From Camellia lanceoleosa (Eukaryota > Streptophyta > Magnoliopsida > Ericales > Theaceae): a stretch of 64,000 nt of DNA. This document shows, piece by piece, positions 49,778 through 61,343 of this stretch (its first letter is position 1; each line of letters starts with the position of its first letter). The notes under the pieces were generated by a model, which ran no database searches, had not been told where the DNA came from, and saw only the letters and a list, made by a program, of their open reading frames with translations. The stretch lies in the NCBI GenBank assembly GCA_025200525.1, contig CM045767.1, positions 121,694,346-121,758,345 on the forward strand, given 5' to 3'. The position numbers were made by a program, and so were the translations under genes.

Positions 49778-50279
49778 AGCCAGGACCCAAACCCGTCCCT
49801 AAAAGTTTGGATCATAACCAGCCAGTAATCACTTGATTACCTTCGGCCTCAAACAAACATGCAGAGTAATTATAGTAATGAGGCCATAAACAGAAGTATA
49901 CAACAATGAAGAAGTTCATTGAGCTGTGCCAATATGAGCAAAATATAACAAAATCACATCATTTACATGCCTATGTAAAAATATAAGTATCAAGGAAATT
50001 TTATACATGCTACTTACATAACACAAGACTAAGATAAACAAAAACAAAATAAGGTCAAAGCATAATGGAAGGCAAAGACAAAAACTCCTTTTTGGAGGCG
50101 TGACTCGACAGGTTCACAAAAAGGCTCCTGAAGTTGACTCTAAGAGTGGCCTCCCTGCTACGGATCACCAATATGTGCATACATAATATTGGGTGAGGGA
50201 AACTCAATTAGTAATAATACAGTAAAGCAATATAAATAAATGCATATAAGGTTCTCATAATTTCATAGTCATAATACGA

Positions 50280-50528
50280 AACGGCCTTGGGTGCATTATA
50301 TAAGTAGAACGGCCTTAGGCTCATCACATAAATAGAATGGCCTTAGGCCCATCATATCAAAACGACCTCACCCCCACAAAAGTCCAGAATAGCCTCGGGC
50401 CCACATATTAATAGAACGGCTTCGGGCCTAATCATATTAACAGAACGACCTCGGACCCAATCGTATTAACAGAAAGGTCTCGGGCCCAATCATATCATAG
50501 CATAAACAAAACGACCTTAGGTTCATGT
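50280..50528. repeat. About nine 28-bp tandem units inside the LTR
   Basis: Units start with a C(G)GCCTT(A/G)GG core and continue with CCCA(T)CATAT(T)AA.AGAA; starts lie near 50281, 50309, 50338 and onwards to 50510. Spacing is 26-37 bp. Cores vary by single bases. Confidence 0.75.
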
Positions 50529-50969
50529 TGCACATGTTATATAACTTTTACAAATTTCATTCCTTTCCATCAAAACACAATGTTGGTACAAATTCCCAAT
50601 TCGTGGCTCAAGGTACACAATTAAGAACATATATGCACAATATTATTACTCACAGTACGTTAGGCCCTGCGGTGTTTCCTCTAGCACACGACCTACACAA
50701 ACATTTCACACACACACATTTGATGAATAATCTATTCAATTCATACACTTTCTTTCATTAATTCGGTTTACGATTCGTTCATTTTTCATCCATCTATAGG
50801 CATTGCGGAGGGACAAAACATGCTCAAAAACGAATTCAGAGGGTTGGGGAAGTTAGCAGAAAAAGACAGATTTTTCTCTTGATTTCTGCATATGCGGAAA
50901 CCCCTCAACGCACGTGTGGCCCGCACATGCTTTTATTTTAGTAGCAAAGTGCAATCTTGCCCTGTCTGC

Positions 50970-51053
50970 CGCAAATGCAGTTGTGAGCCCGATACGTGTA
51001 GCCTTGAACCTCGCATGTGCAGCTGTGAGCCTTGCACATGCGGTCCTGGTTGT
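50970..51053. repeat. Four 21-bp tandem units with ACGTG/CATGTG cores inside the LTR
   Basis: Units start at 50970, 50991, 51012 and 51033, each 21 bp, with the pattern CGCA.(A/G)TGCAG.(T/C)GTGAGCC. Alternate units carry the half-palindromes CGCATGTGCAG and TGCACATGCGG. Being a multiple of three, they also give a seven-residue Cys repeat in an open frame that I regard as fortuitous. Confidence 0.7.
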
Positions 51054-51969
51054 TCTAGGCAATCTAAAGCTGAAGAAAAAGTTAAGCTTCTGGGTTGATT
51101 TTTAAGCCCTAAATCATGCAAAAATAACTCAAAAACATAATATACTAGCATGATACAAGGGTAATTGCATCTCAAACACATCAATCTCGAGCCAATAACA
51201 AAATCAATGTCTCATCTTTTTCATAACTTCATACATTTCATGATCAAACTCAAACACATAAAAACATGGATGATCCTTCAACAAATCTTTGTTGTATGCA
51301 CAATCTGGAGCTCATTTCATGCATTAATCACAAGTTTGGACTCAAATCAAACAAATATGAAGAGATTTCTTGCATTTAATTCAATCCATTACATAATTCA
51401 AACCCTAGCCCAAAATCTTCAATTTCTTTTTGATTCCATGATAAAGATGAGTTAGAGACAAAGATTATAAGTAGATTATCATACCTTAACTCAAGTATAA
51501 GGTTTGCCCTTTGACTCTCTTCCAAAACCCTAGCTCTTCTTCTTCCTCTCTCTCTAACTCACTCTAGCAAGCTCTCTACCAAAATGAATAACACAAGAGG
51601 CCAAACACAAATATAACTTAACTCATAAATTTTAATTTAATCATTACGAATTGTAATTTTTCAAAATTTCATCATAAGCTCTATAAATCATGCTAATTAC
51701 AAATATGAAGTCGGTTTTTGTTTATCGCACCTCTAAGGCTTTCAATTTCAGTTCAAAGTTGTAATTGCAATAGATATTCCTACATTCAACAAATATTATT
51801 CCAAATTTACATAATTTACATACTCAAACTTACAAATTCATATCAAACACATAATCACATGCATAATTAAGTAGAGTACTGGTTGGGTTATCATAATTTT
51901 CCTTCATTTAGGAAGTTTGGTCCTCCAAACTCTTTTACCTCAAGTCGAGAACAATTCTGGATATTGTTG

Positions 51970-52300
51970 TCTCATTTATTCTTTTCTTTCCTAAGTGGCT
52001 TCGTTTTCATGATGTTCCCTCCATTCGACTTTTACCGTTGGGGTAGTCTTGTTCCTTAGTTGCTTGACTTGCCAATCAAGGATTTGGATAGGTTTCTCCT
52101 CATAAACCATATCGTCATCTAATACAATCAGATGATAGTCAATAATATGAGAAGGGTCTCGAAGGTAGCCTCGCAACATTGATACATGGAACACATTGTG
52201 CACTTGCTCCATGCCTGATAGTAAAGCAATTTGATAGGCAACCGAACCCAATCTTTCTAAAATCTAGAATGACCCTATGTACCGGGGTGACAATTTCCTT
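51970..52300 (-). pseudogene. Chromovirus integrase C-terminus and chromodomain-like tail
   Basis: The segment encodes NVFHVSMLRGYLRDPSH, the usual HVS.L motif of gypsy integrase C-termini, followed by a chromodomain-like tail (PIQILDWQVKQLRNK, VKVEWREH). Such tails mark the Tekay/Del branch of chromoviruses and direct insertion to chromatin marks (family knowledge). Stops break the frame. Confidence 0.8.
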
Positions 52301-52443
52301 TTCTTTTCAAACCTTGTGTGCCCTTTCATTGGGGTGACTTTGACAAAAACGTGATCCTTAACTTCAAATTCCAAGTCTCTCCTTCTTTAATTTGCATAGC
52401 TCTTTTGCTGGCTTTGAGCAGTTTTCAATCTTTATTGGATTAT

Positions 52444-53333
52444 CTAAATCTTTTTCGTAGTAACTTGCATAATTTCGGGCTCAATCAACGATCTATCCCC
52501 AACTTCGGTCCAACAAACCAGAGCCTGACATTTCTTTCTATACAAAGCTTCATATGGTGCCATCCTGATATTGGAGTGGAAGTTATTATTATATGCAAAT
52601 TTCACCAAAGGTAAATAGGTTTCCCAACTTTCACGGAAATCTAACACACACATCCGGAGCATGTTCTCTAACGTCTGTATAGTTCTTTCAGATTATCTAT
52701 CAGTTTGTAGATGAAATATGATACTAATCCTCAATTCTGTCCCTAATGCTTTCTGTAAGCTTTGTCAAAATCTTGACACAAACTTAGAATCTCTATTTGA
52801 CACAATGGAACACCGTGCAATCATATGATCTCAGCAATGTACACAATAACAAGTTAATCAGCATTATAAACAGTCTTCACAGGCAAAAAGTGAGCAGACT
52901 TAGTCAATCTATCCATAACAACCCATATAGAATCTATACCTTGGGGTGTTTGAGGTAAGCCCACATTAAAATCCATGGTTATGTGCTCCCATTTCCATTC
53001 TGGAATAAGAAAAGGTAGAAGTAACCCCGCCGGTCTTTGGTGTTCCATTTTTACTTAATGACATTGAAGGCATCTTGAAATGAACTTCGCAATTTCTCTC
53101 TTCATATTGGGCCACCAAAAAGTTTGCTTGAGATCTTGGTACATTTTGATATTTCCGGAATGCATAGCAAATCTGGACTTATGAGCTTCTTCCAACACTC
53201 TTCCTTTAATTTCGGGGACATTAGGAACACACAATCTTCCCTTGAATTTCAACACTTGAGCTTCCAAAGAAAACCCCAGTCTCAGCTTTGTTTCCATCTC
53301 ATCATGCACTTTCTTGAGAAATTCATCCTCCAA
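52444..53333 (-). pseudogene. Chromovirus integrase: H2C2 zinc finger and catalytic core (broken)
   Basis: The H2C2 finger appears at about 53125-53055 (HSGNIKMYQDLKQTFWWP..CLQCH). The core begins at about 53048 with a WEHITMDF stretch carrying the first catalytic Asp and DRLTKSAHFLPV. A disrupted stretch at 52663-52850, with stops on all reading attempts, separates this from the later part (RESWETYLPLVKFAYNN and MAPYEALY). The enzyme would insert the element cDNA; this copy is inactive. Confidence 0.85.
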
Positions 53334-53363
53334 TTGCCCTTGTTTAATTTCCTCAATAATAGT

Positions 53364-53834
53364 CTATTGTGCTGCCATTGCGGCTAACATTCCACTATGT
53401 TCTTGTAGCACAATTTCCACTTCTATTCTTTCCAAGTCAAGTAATAGTTCATTCTGCTCCATAAGCAAACATGCTAAATTTCTTGTTAACTTTCTACTAA
53501 GAGCATCCGCTACCGTATTGGCTTTGCCGAGATGATAATGAATCTGCAAGTTATAATCTTTGATGAGTTCTAACCATCGTCTTTGTCGCATATTAAGCTC
53601 ATTTTGAGTAAAGAAATATTTGAGGCTCTTGTGGTCAGTGTAGACTTCACATATTGCTCCATAGAGATAATACCACCATATTTTCAATGCAAACACCACT
53701 ACAACTAATTCCAAATCATGTGTAGGATAATTCTTTTCATGTATCTTCAACTGTCGAGATGTATACGCAATCATTCTTCCATTCTGTATAAGTACACGCC
53801 CCAATCCCTTATAAAAAGCATCACTATAAATCAA
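53364..53834 (-). pseudogene. Chromovirus RNase H domain
   Basis: [50 protein letters not shown] and ADALSRK are the standard RT-RNase H phrases of gypsy elements. An Asp at each expected catalytic position is visible. It is open over 156 codons but separated from the reverse transcriptase by stops. Confidence 0.87.
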
Positions 53835-53998
53835 ATCCTTCTATACCTGACGGTAAGACGAGGATCGGTGCTATTGTGAGCCTTGTCTTCAATTCTTAAA
53901 AGGTAGACTCTCTCTATTCTGTCCAAATTGAATGGTACACCCTTTTGAGTCAACTGGGTGAACGGCAATACAATCTTGGAGAAATCTTTAACAAATCT

Positions 53999-54601
53999 TC
54001 AGTAGTAACCTGTTAAACTCATAAAACTGCGTACTTCTGTAACGTTAGTAGGGGTAGGCCAATTCACAATAGCCTCTATCTTCTGCGGGTCAACAGACAT
54101 ACCATCCTTGTTAATCACATGCCCCAAAAACACAACTTCATTAAACCAAAATTCACATTTCTTCAATTTAGCATATAACTTCTTGTCTCTAAGTGTTTGA
54201 AGAATTAATCTCAAGTACTTTTCATGTTCCTCCTGACTCTTTGAATAAATGAGAATATCATCGATGAATACTACCGCAAACTCATCCAAATACGGTTTGA
54301 AAATTCAATTCATTAAGTCCATGAAAGTGGTCGGTGCATTTGTAACCCCAAATGGCATAACCAAAAATTCATAATGACCGTACTTGGTTTGGAAGGCGGT
54401 CTTCTCAACATCTTCTGCCTTGACTTTCAACTGATGATACCCGGATCTTAAGTCAATCTTAAAAAACACTTGTGCCCCCTGTAATTGATCAAATAAATCA
54501 TCAATCCGCGGTAAGGGATGCTTATTTTTCACAGTTACCTTATTAAGTTCTCGATAATCAATACACAACCAAAGGGTCCTATCTTTCTTTTTTACAAACA
54601 A
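53999..54601 (-). pseudogene. Chromovirus reverse transcriptase
   Basis: Two frames joined at a break near 54290-54305 carry [41 protein letters not shown], the catalytic FIDDILIYS (FIDD in place of the common YVDD/YIDD), and [10 protein letters not shown]. The sequence is typical Ty3/gypsy. Stops before and after make it non-functional. Confidence 0.9.
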
Positions 54602-55076
54602 AACGGGTGTGCCCTATGGCGATGTGTTCGATCAGATGAACCCTTTATCAAATAACTCTTACAATTGTACTTTCAATTCCTTCATTTCTGCTGGAGATAT
54701 TTTGTACGAAGCTTTTGAAATCGGTTAAGTGTCTGGCACAATATCAATAACAAATTCAATATCACGCTCTATCAAGTCCCCTAGCAATTTCGCAGGGAAT
54801 ACATTTGAAAACTCACTAACAATTGGAACATTTTCAACACCTACATCGGTTGTCTCTACATGCTAAATGCTACACAAATAACCCTTACAACCCTTCTAAA
54901 GTAGCGTACAAACTTTCATAGCTAATATCAAATAGAGTGGAGGGACTACCCTATGTCCCACAAAAGTAAACTCATCTTGTCCTGATGGGCAAAAAACAAC
55001 TCATTTGGACACACAATCGATGGTTACATGATACTTAGTTAACCAATCTATCCCTAAAATTATATCAAAGTGTACT
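54602..55076 (-). pseudogene. Chromovirus protease C-terminus and linker to the reverse transcriptase
   Basis: Conceptual reading shows a DIILGIDWL phrase, the usual end of gypsy aspartic protease, next to the insertion point at 55076, followed by a degraded linker. The upstream half of the protease lies beyond the inserted LTR, at 59639. Confidence 0.7.
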
Positions 55077-58000
55077 TGTAGACACCTCATTTTTTACTGC
55101 CCTTAAGACTTGAGCACCACTGATTGATCACTCGATGATGAAAGTTATGCTGTGCAGATGTTCGATTTCTTCAACAAGAAGAGCTTCTAAATCCTAACCT
55201 TACACCCCATTTTAGACCAAAACTATGTTGACCAAAACTATTTTAGACCTCAAAACCCTATTTTTCAAAAGTTTCTACGGTGTTCCGAGGCTTGCATTTT
55301 GTTAAAAATTACACTTTTCGGTAAACCAAGGAAGGACAAAGTGGAAATAAATTGAATGTAATGACCCCGAAATATATGTCATAATTATCAGTAATCAATC
55401 ATGTATTTATATGAATTAATTGGGAATTATCTGTTGGAATTGGAAACATATCTGTTGGAATTATAATTTCGGGACTGAAATTGATGACCGTAATGGAGTC
55501 AGAAAACGAAATTGAACATGCCTATGTGTTACCGGGAATTTTTAGAACCAGTTGAGAAAATAAATTGAGGACTGAATTTCGTCTGATTCGTTAGGCCATG
55601 TTTGGCTAAAGATTTTGGCCCAAATCTCTTTTTATATGGTATATATATGAGTTTAGATAAGAATTGTTGACCATTGTTGACTCAAAATATAATGAGAGAA
55701 AATATCTTGGGAAGGAGAGAGAGAGAGAGAATTCGTGGGAGAGAGGAGGAACAAGGGAAGAAGAGAAGGAAAAAGGGGATGCAAACTAATTCTCTTCAAT
55801 TAAGCACTCAAGGTAAGAAATTCTCTCTAATTTCATGAAATAGATTGTTGATCCTTGGTATCTAGCATGTTGATCTTAAGATTATGGCATGAATCATGTT
55901 TATTGGGCATATTTGAGAAAGAACCTCCATGGAAGTATGAAATGAAGCTTTTGTGAGCATGTTTTATGGTTTTTCATCTTATATCAAGGTTTGATCTTGT
56001 ATAAGAGGCATTTGGGTTTTGTTAGGAGTTGTGAAGCTTAATTCAAGTTATTATCAAGTGTTTGGGGCCTTGATGTTCATGTATTTGAAGTTGATTTTGG
56101 TAAAATGGAGCCCACGGTTTTGCAGAAAATGGACTGGTTTTTCTACCCAGATTTTCGGCGAAGGTTTGACGACGGATTTCACACATCCAAAGATTTTGGC
56201 TCGGGTTTGGCCGCTCGAGCGGGGACCTGTTTTTCAGGAAATTTCAAAAAGTGTTTAATGCATGATTTTGGCATCCTCATTGCATTTTTAGCATTCTTGA
56301 GGCTTAATTAAGTCATGATAATGAAGTTATGAGATTGACACATCATTAAGAGCATACGTGGACTTGATTTGACGATGATTGATAATGATATATGTTAAGG
56401 ATTTGTGTTATCATGTTGATATCTGCAGGTCAAAACGTGAAGACCGTACAACCGGTTCTGGAAAACCACTGTAAGTAACATTTCTGTAAAGTTATGTTCT
56501 TATAAAGTATGTTTCAAATGTGATACGTCAAGTTATGTTTTTGAAATGTGATTTTGATTCTGTGAACGAATGTCCTATTTGCAAATCTAGTATGGCATCC
56601 ATAGGAAGTCCCAAGTCATGGGGGACGGCACGTTAGTGCGGGTCCATGACCAGTTTACGAGATCTCGTGAGTCACTTCATTGTGACGATATGTGTTTAAT
56701 CAGTATCCGGAACTGATTACTCTAGTCGGAAGACGTTCTGTTATGTTTATGTTCTGTGGAGTATGCCATTATTATGTTCTGATACGAATTGATTATGTCT
56801 ATGATGATTTTTTTTACGGATATATGATATGTGGAATTCGTTCGCTAACCCTTTACGTTAATGTTACTTGCTGGGCTTTAGCTCACCCCTGTATATATGT
56901 ATTTATAGGTGAGCAGCCGGGGAGTCAAGCCTAGGCGGAGTCTTGCACCGAGCCGCCGTTTTGAGAGCCTACCAGAATTTTTGTATGCCCGAGTTGGGCT
57001 AGGCTTGGAAAGCCGTATAGTGAGCTTGTTTTGTTATGTATTGTGGCATGTGCCTATATGTTATTGTATATGGATTTTGTTACATGATATGTAGAGATAG
57101 TGGGTAAATTAACATTTTGGCATGTAAATACTTGTTCATGTAAATACACAGCTCTTTGGACTATTAGTATTCTGTTTTCGCTTCCGCGAGCCCCATTTAT
57201 TTATGTTATGTACAGGAAGGCCTGTGGTAATCTAGGATTACTGGCCGGTTACGATGCCAAACTTTTAGGGGCGGGTTTGGGTCGTGACATGGAAGAGAGG
57301 TGAACTCTTCAAAAAATCTTTAAAAATATCTTATTTAGAGGTTTGGAGTTGAAGAAAATAGTAGGGGAGAGAAGAAAACTAGTTGGGGAAAAAGTTGGGC
57401 ATTAATCCGTTAGGAAAAAAATTGAGTAGTTTTCATTAAAATAGGCATATCTTTTTGCACATTTATAATTTCAATGTGAGGCCACCGCCATTGGAAAGTA
57501 GACTTCTGGGGCTTCAATTTAGACTCAAGAACGACCTAAAACTGAGTCCGGATGAGGGAGATATACCCATTTGAAATCGGGCCTAAAAGTAGAATTTTGT
57601 GGCCGGCCGGCCACTTGTGTCCAAAAGCAGATTTTTTGCAGATATTTGTGCCAGCTGTTTGCACATTGCTCCACCTATCTCTATATAGATATTTTTGAAT
57701 GAGGCACATAGTTTTCTATATATAGATGACTTTCTCTCTTGGTTTCAAGATTAGGAAAATTTAGGAGTGAGAAAATATTTTTCAAGAGCAAATTTTGAAA
57801 AATTCCTCACTCTCTACAATTCTTTCTCTCTCTTGCAACTTACATAGCCTTTGCCTAAACACTCTAAACCAAACCTAGAGAGCTTCTTGCTGAGGTAATT
57901 TGAGCTTGAATTTGAGCTCTAAGGCATTTGAGAGTGTGAAATTGGTGGTTTGTAACTCAGAGAAGCATTCATCTTCAAGGGGCCATCATGCAATGAAATT

Positions 58001-59638
58001 GCATCGATTGATGGTTTGTGAATCAAATTTACCACTTCTTTGAGCTAATTGATGATAAGGAGGGATAAGTTGTACAAACAACCCTTGAAAATACCTTGGT
58101 TGTGTTTTGTTTGCTCTCTGTTACAACAAGAAGAACTAGGATTTTGTGGCTGGCAGGCCACCATTTTTGGACAGTAGGCCACCACTTCTAGCTTGCTAGC
58201 CACCTTTGCAAAACCCAACAGTGGCTTTTTGAAATAGAACAGAGTTGATTCTGAGGTGCAATTAGTGCAAATGTTCTACTATGCAACAGAGGCATCTGGC
58301 AGCAGAATAGTGGCTTTTTTGAGTGGGAATCCGCGCATGCATGAGCATTCATTATTTTCTGAGGCGGAGTAGTTAGAGTAGTTAGCTTAATACTTCTCTC
58401 ATATTGTGTTCATCATTGTAATTAGTTAATCTGTAATTCATTGGTTAGTTCTAATTTGTTAATTAGTGTAATTAATTAGTTAGTTACATAGACTATCGAA
58501 TTTGTTGTAATAATTAATTAGCTAGTTTAGTTAATTATTTCATTCAGTTTGTAATAGCTAGTTAATTAGCTTAGCTAGATTATTCATTCGGACCCTCCTG
58601 CGCGAGGGCATAAAGTTGTAATAATGTGTATGTCTTCCAACCTCACATCTTTTTCCCTTTATTTAACTGCTTATGATGGTTAGATTAGGCATCATATTTT
58701 GTTTAGCACCTCTCATGCCTTGCATCCACTTGTATTGCATGCATTAAGGCTCAGTTCATCATTCTAACTTGCATTTTTAGTTTAACGCTTCTTTGAATAC
58801 GTGCTTAGACCGCATGCTATCAAATTGATTCATATGCCATGTTAAGTAGTCGAGCTTAGTAATTGCATATCACATGTGTTGCATTTGTCATATTGCATAG
58901 TTAGGATCATGCATTATTCTAACTTTATCACCTTTTTGGCTTGGAGTACTAGATGAGCTTTTTTTTTACTTTAGCATAATTGCATGAGTGTGATTGTTGC
59001 CATATCTAACATGCTTGCCATGAGATTAAATACTTAAGTGATAAATTTCCTGAATGCTTGTGGATGAAGGCTAATTGCTTGAATTGGGATAATTTGAGTA
59101 ATGTTCATATGCGATCACTTTTTCAAGTGGTACATATTTAAAACTCTTTTCAAAACAAACATGAAATCAATTGTTCCAATTTTTGTAAATTAGTCTATAC
59201 TTGTGTGAGCATCATATAGTAAGTTAGCCTAATAAATCGGAACAAGAGCATATAACGTAGATAAGAATCACATCATGATTAGCAGAGGCCGATCTTTGAT
59301 CAGACGAGTGGGGGTGCTCAATTCATGACCTTCCCCTCTCGTATCTAAGTTCTCGAGCTGAGACAATCTTGGTGATGACAGACACGTGGCCTTTGGTACA
59401 AGTCATAGGTTTCCTAAATTTTCTAAAAATATTTAGGTAGCGACTTTGTATTTGGCAAAGCAGTCCATTTTTTTGGCATTTTGATTCAAAATTGATTTTC
59501 CAAAAGATTTGCCGGATTTGGACTCTTTGGTATTTATCTATTTCACATTGCACTTGTGGAATCAGATTTAGAATCGTGGGAGTCCGATACTGTAGAGCTT
59601 ATTCGTCTTCCAAAAAGAGCACGAAAAGTCGAGCTACA
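55077..59638 (+). mobile_element. Solo Tat/Ogre-like long LTR inserted in the chromovirus protease
   Basis: It starts TGTAGACACCTC and ends GAGCTACA. No primer-binding site or polypurine tract and no second LTR are present, so it is a solo LTR. Its start, its GGACCCTCCTGCGCGAGGGC block (58592-58611) and its 3' end (GTTTCCTAAATTTTCT.., GGCAAAGCAGTCC, TTTGGACTCTTTGG) match the LTRs at 25-3763 and 60301-64000. Flanks gtact (55072-55076) and atacc (59639-59643) agree at 3 of 5, an aged duplication. The chromovirus reading frame resumes cleanly across it. Without the nested LTR at 55357-57289 it is about 2.6 kb. Confidence 0.8.
55357..57289 (+). mobile_element. Solo chromovirus-type LTR nested in the long LTR
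   Basis: It starts TGTAATGACCCCGAAA and ends GGGTTTGGGTCGTGACA, with mirrored TGT..ACGACCC-type ends. Flanks ttgaa (55352-55356) and tggaa (57290-57294) agree at 4 of 5. It shares block order and end sequence with the LTRs at 47907 and 49778, so the same chromovirus family inserted here later and recombined to a solo LTR (1933 bp). Confidence 0.85.
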
Positions 59639-60230
59639 ATACCATATCAAAAGGCATCAAATTAGCACATAATGGACTATCTCCAAGCAAAAGCTCACAT
59701 ACAGGATAAATAGAAGCACATAACATATAGTCCCTAGATGGGAGAGACACACACAACACATAATTCAAGGGTTCCATAGATCTATTCAAATTAACAGCAA
59801 ATGTTTTCGAGACAAAGAAATAGGTGGAACCTGAATCAAGTAGCACCTGAGTAGGTTGGCCATTGATGGAAAGTGTACCTGAAACCATAGCATCTAAATT
59901 CTGAACATCACCTGGAACAAAAGCAGAGACTCTCCATTGCCTAACATTGTCTCTAGAAGTAGTAGGTCTTGCCGGGGTCTTTGTTGCAGGAGTGGAACTG
60001 GTTGAACTAACAGTCGACCTATTCCCTTTTTGTTGCCCAAACATAAGACAATCTCTCATCATATGTCCCGTTTTCCCACACTTAAAGCAAGCTCATGTTG
60101 CTCGATAGTAAACCCCTTGATGTTTCTTTCCATACTCTGGGCAAGTTAGTGCTGAATCACGGGTATAACCTGAAGTGTTGGAAGTTCCCAAATTGTGCTT
60201 CTTATTTTGTGAGGACGCCGACCTTTTGTG
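59639..60230 (-). pseudogene. Chromovirus gag zinc knuckle and protease N-terminal half
   Basis: On the minus strand the CCHC knuckle reads CFKCGKTGHMMRDC (about 60092-60051), preceded by a TGA stop and a CP-type motif. The protease follows, with LLDSGSTYFFVS holding the DSG active-site triad (DTG/DSG family). The frame ends at the long LTR at 59638. The rest of gag is missing: homology stops at 60230 at another LTR start. Confidence 0.85.
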
Positions 60231-60300
60231 TGTGACACCCTAATAGTTTAATTAGATACCATATAAATATATAAATATAATTATGGTTGTATATGATAAT
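60231..60300 (+). mobile_element. 70-bp 5' fragment of an LTR (TGTGACACCC..)
   Basis: TGTGACACCCTAATAG at 60231 looks like a gypsy LTR start and breaks the chromovirus gag. It is itself broken after 70 bp by the long LTR at 60301. Any remainder lies off the right edge. It is too short to assign to a family. Confidence 0.45.
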
Positions 60301-60935
60301 TGTAGATACCCCATTTTTGACCGACCTTAAGACTCAGACGTCGCCGATTGAGCGCTCGGTGATGATGCATATTGTGCTCATTCTGAGGTCACAGAGTCTC
60401 GGCTGAGAGCCTTGCCTCCGGACTTCGGGACTCTTTTGTGCTTTGCCTCGGTTTGCAAACCAGGTCCTGTTTTCTCTGTTTTCTCTTCCCGAAGGGAGGG
60501 AGAGGTCTCGTAGACCATCTCTCAATGGCCATAGGCTACATTTCGTGGTCGTAGGCCATTTTTCCCGTTTAGAGACCAGTTTCTAGTTTTCGGAGCCGTC
60601 GGCTGTGTGCCTCAGTTCGGGACCGCTTAACTACCTCTGTTTGCTCCGGTTTTTGGCACACACCTTGTTTCCTCTCTCTTGAGGGACATTGTGGCCCGGG
60701 AGACCACCTTTGTGGTCATACGCCACCTCCGGTGCCTAATGGTCAGTTTTTGGGGCCCCCGGCTGCGCATTTTGGCCCCCGAACCGTTGTTTTGCATCGG
60801 TGTGGGTTCATTTTTGGCATGGACCCTAATTTCATTGTTAGGAAGGTGGTGGTATGGTGGGAGACCACCTTTTCTTCTTGGAGACTACCTTTCCCCGGTC
60901 GGCCGGTTTTTCTTGGCAGGTAGGTGGTCTCTCTC

Positions 60936-61180
60936 ACTTTTGAGCCACAATTTTAGGTCTCCCATACCAGCATTGTGTTGCATTCATTTGGGAGGCCACC
61001 AATCTGGTATGGCCGACCACCTTTTCTTCCTGACCCTTTTGACCCCTTGGTCTTCCCCACTTTTGAGCCACAATTTTGGGTCTTCTATACCACCACTGAG
61101 TTGTATTCACCTAGGAAACCACCAATCTGGTATGGCCGACCACCTTTTCTTCTTGAACCTTTTGACCTCGGTCGGCCAGG
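60936..61180. repeat. Two 123-bp tandem units in the third long LTR
   Basis: Units start at about 60936 and 61059 with ACTTTTGAGCCACAATTTT and share CCACCAATCTGGTATGGCCG. They lie just upstream of the LTR promoter block. Confidence 0.7.
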
Positions 61181-61272
61181 AGTGTGGCCACGACCACCTT
61201 AACCTGGCCTACTGCCTCGCTTTTGGTCTCACTGAATGTATTCCAGCTGTGCCAGTTGGGTGCCATTTGATG

Positions 61273-61343
61273 CATCCTCCATACACGTGTATGGAGGATG
61301 TTTAAAGCTTCTTTGAGAAACTTTGGCCTCTCTTCTCTATAAA
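61273..61343 (+). promoter_or_regulatory. LTR promoter: 28-bp palindrome with G-box core, then TATAAA
   Basis: A perfect palindrome of half-site CATCCTCCATACAC and its complement occupies 61273-61300 around CACGTG. TATAAA follows at 61338-61343, then a CTAGGGTT block near 61366. The layout equals that at 3295-3373 on the other strand. The solo LTR at 55077-59638 lacks the palindrome. Confidence 0.6.

Larger units (their letters stand above)
49778..51893 (-). mobile_element. 3' LTR of the minus-strand chromovirus
   Basis: On the minus strand it starts TGATAACCCAACC at 51893, shortly after the chromodomain end, and ends around 49778 in a segment (GATTACTGGCTGGTTATG.., CAAACTTTTAGGGACGGGTT) nearly the same as the end of the LTR at 55357-57289. 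It holds two tandem arrays listed separately. The left terminus is eroded, so the limit is accurate to about 10 bp. Confidence 0.65.

Noticed and set aside
50280..50528. CRISPR-like array (repeat with regular spacing)
   Set aside because: Units are adjacent and degenerate with no unique spacers, no cas genes are present, and the host is a plant nuclear genome.
50892..51105. Cys-rich small protein (CSCEP..CSLEP..CSCEP repeats)
   Set aside because: It results from 21-bp DNA repeats inside an LTR; there is no signal peptide or conserved cysteine-rich family pattern.
60679..61305. 208-codon open frame in the third long LTR
   Set aside because: It is made of the 123-bp tandem units and flanking LTR sequence, with repeated translated phrases; it is not a conserved protein.
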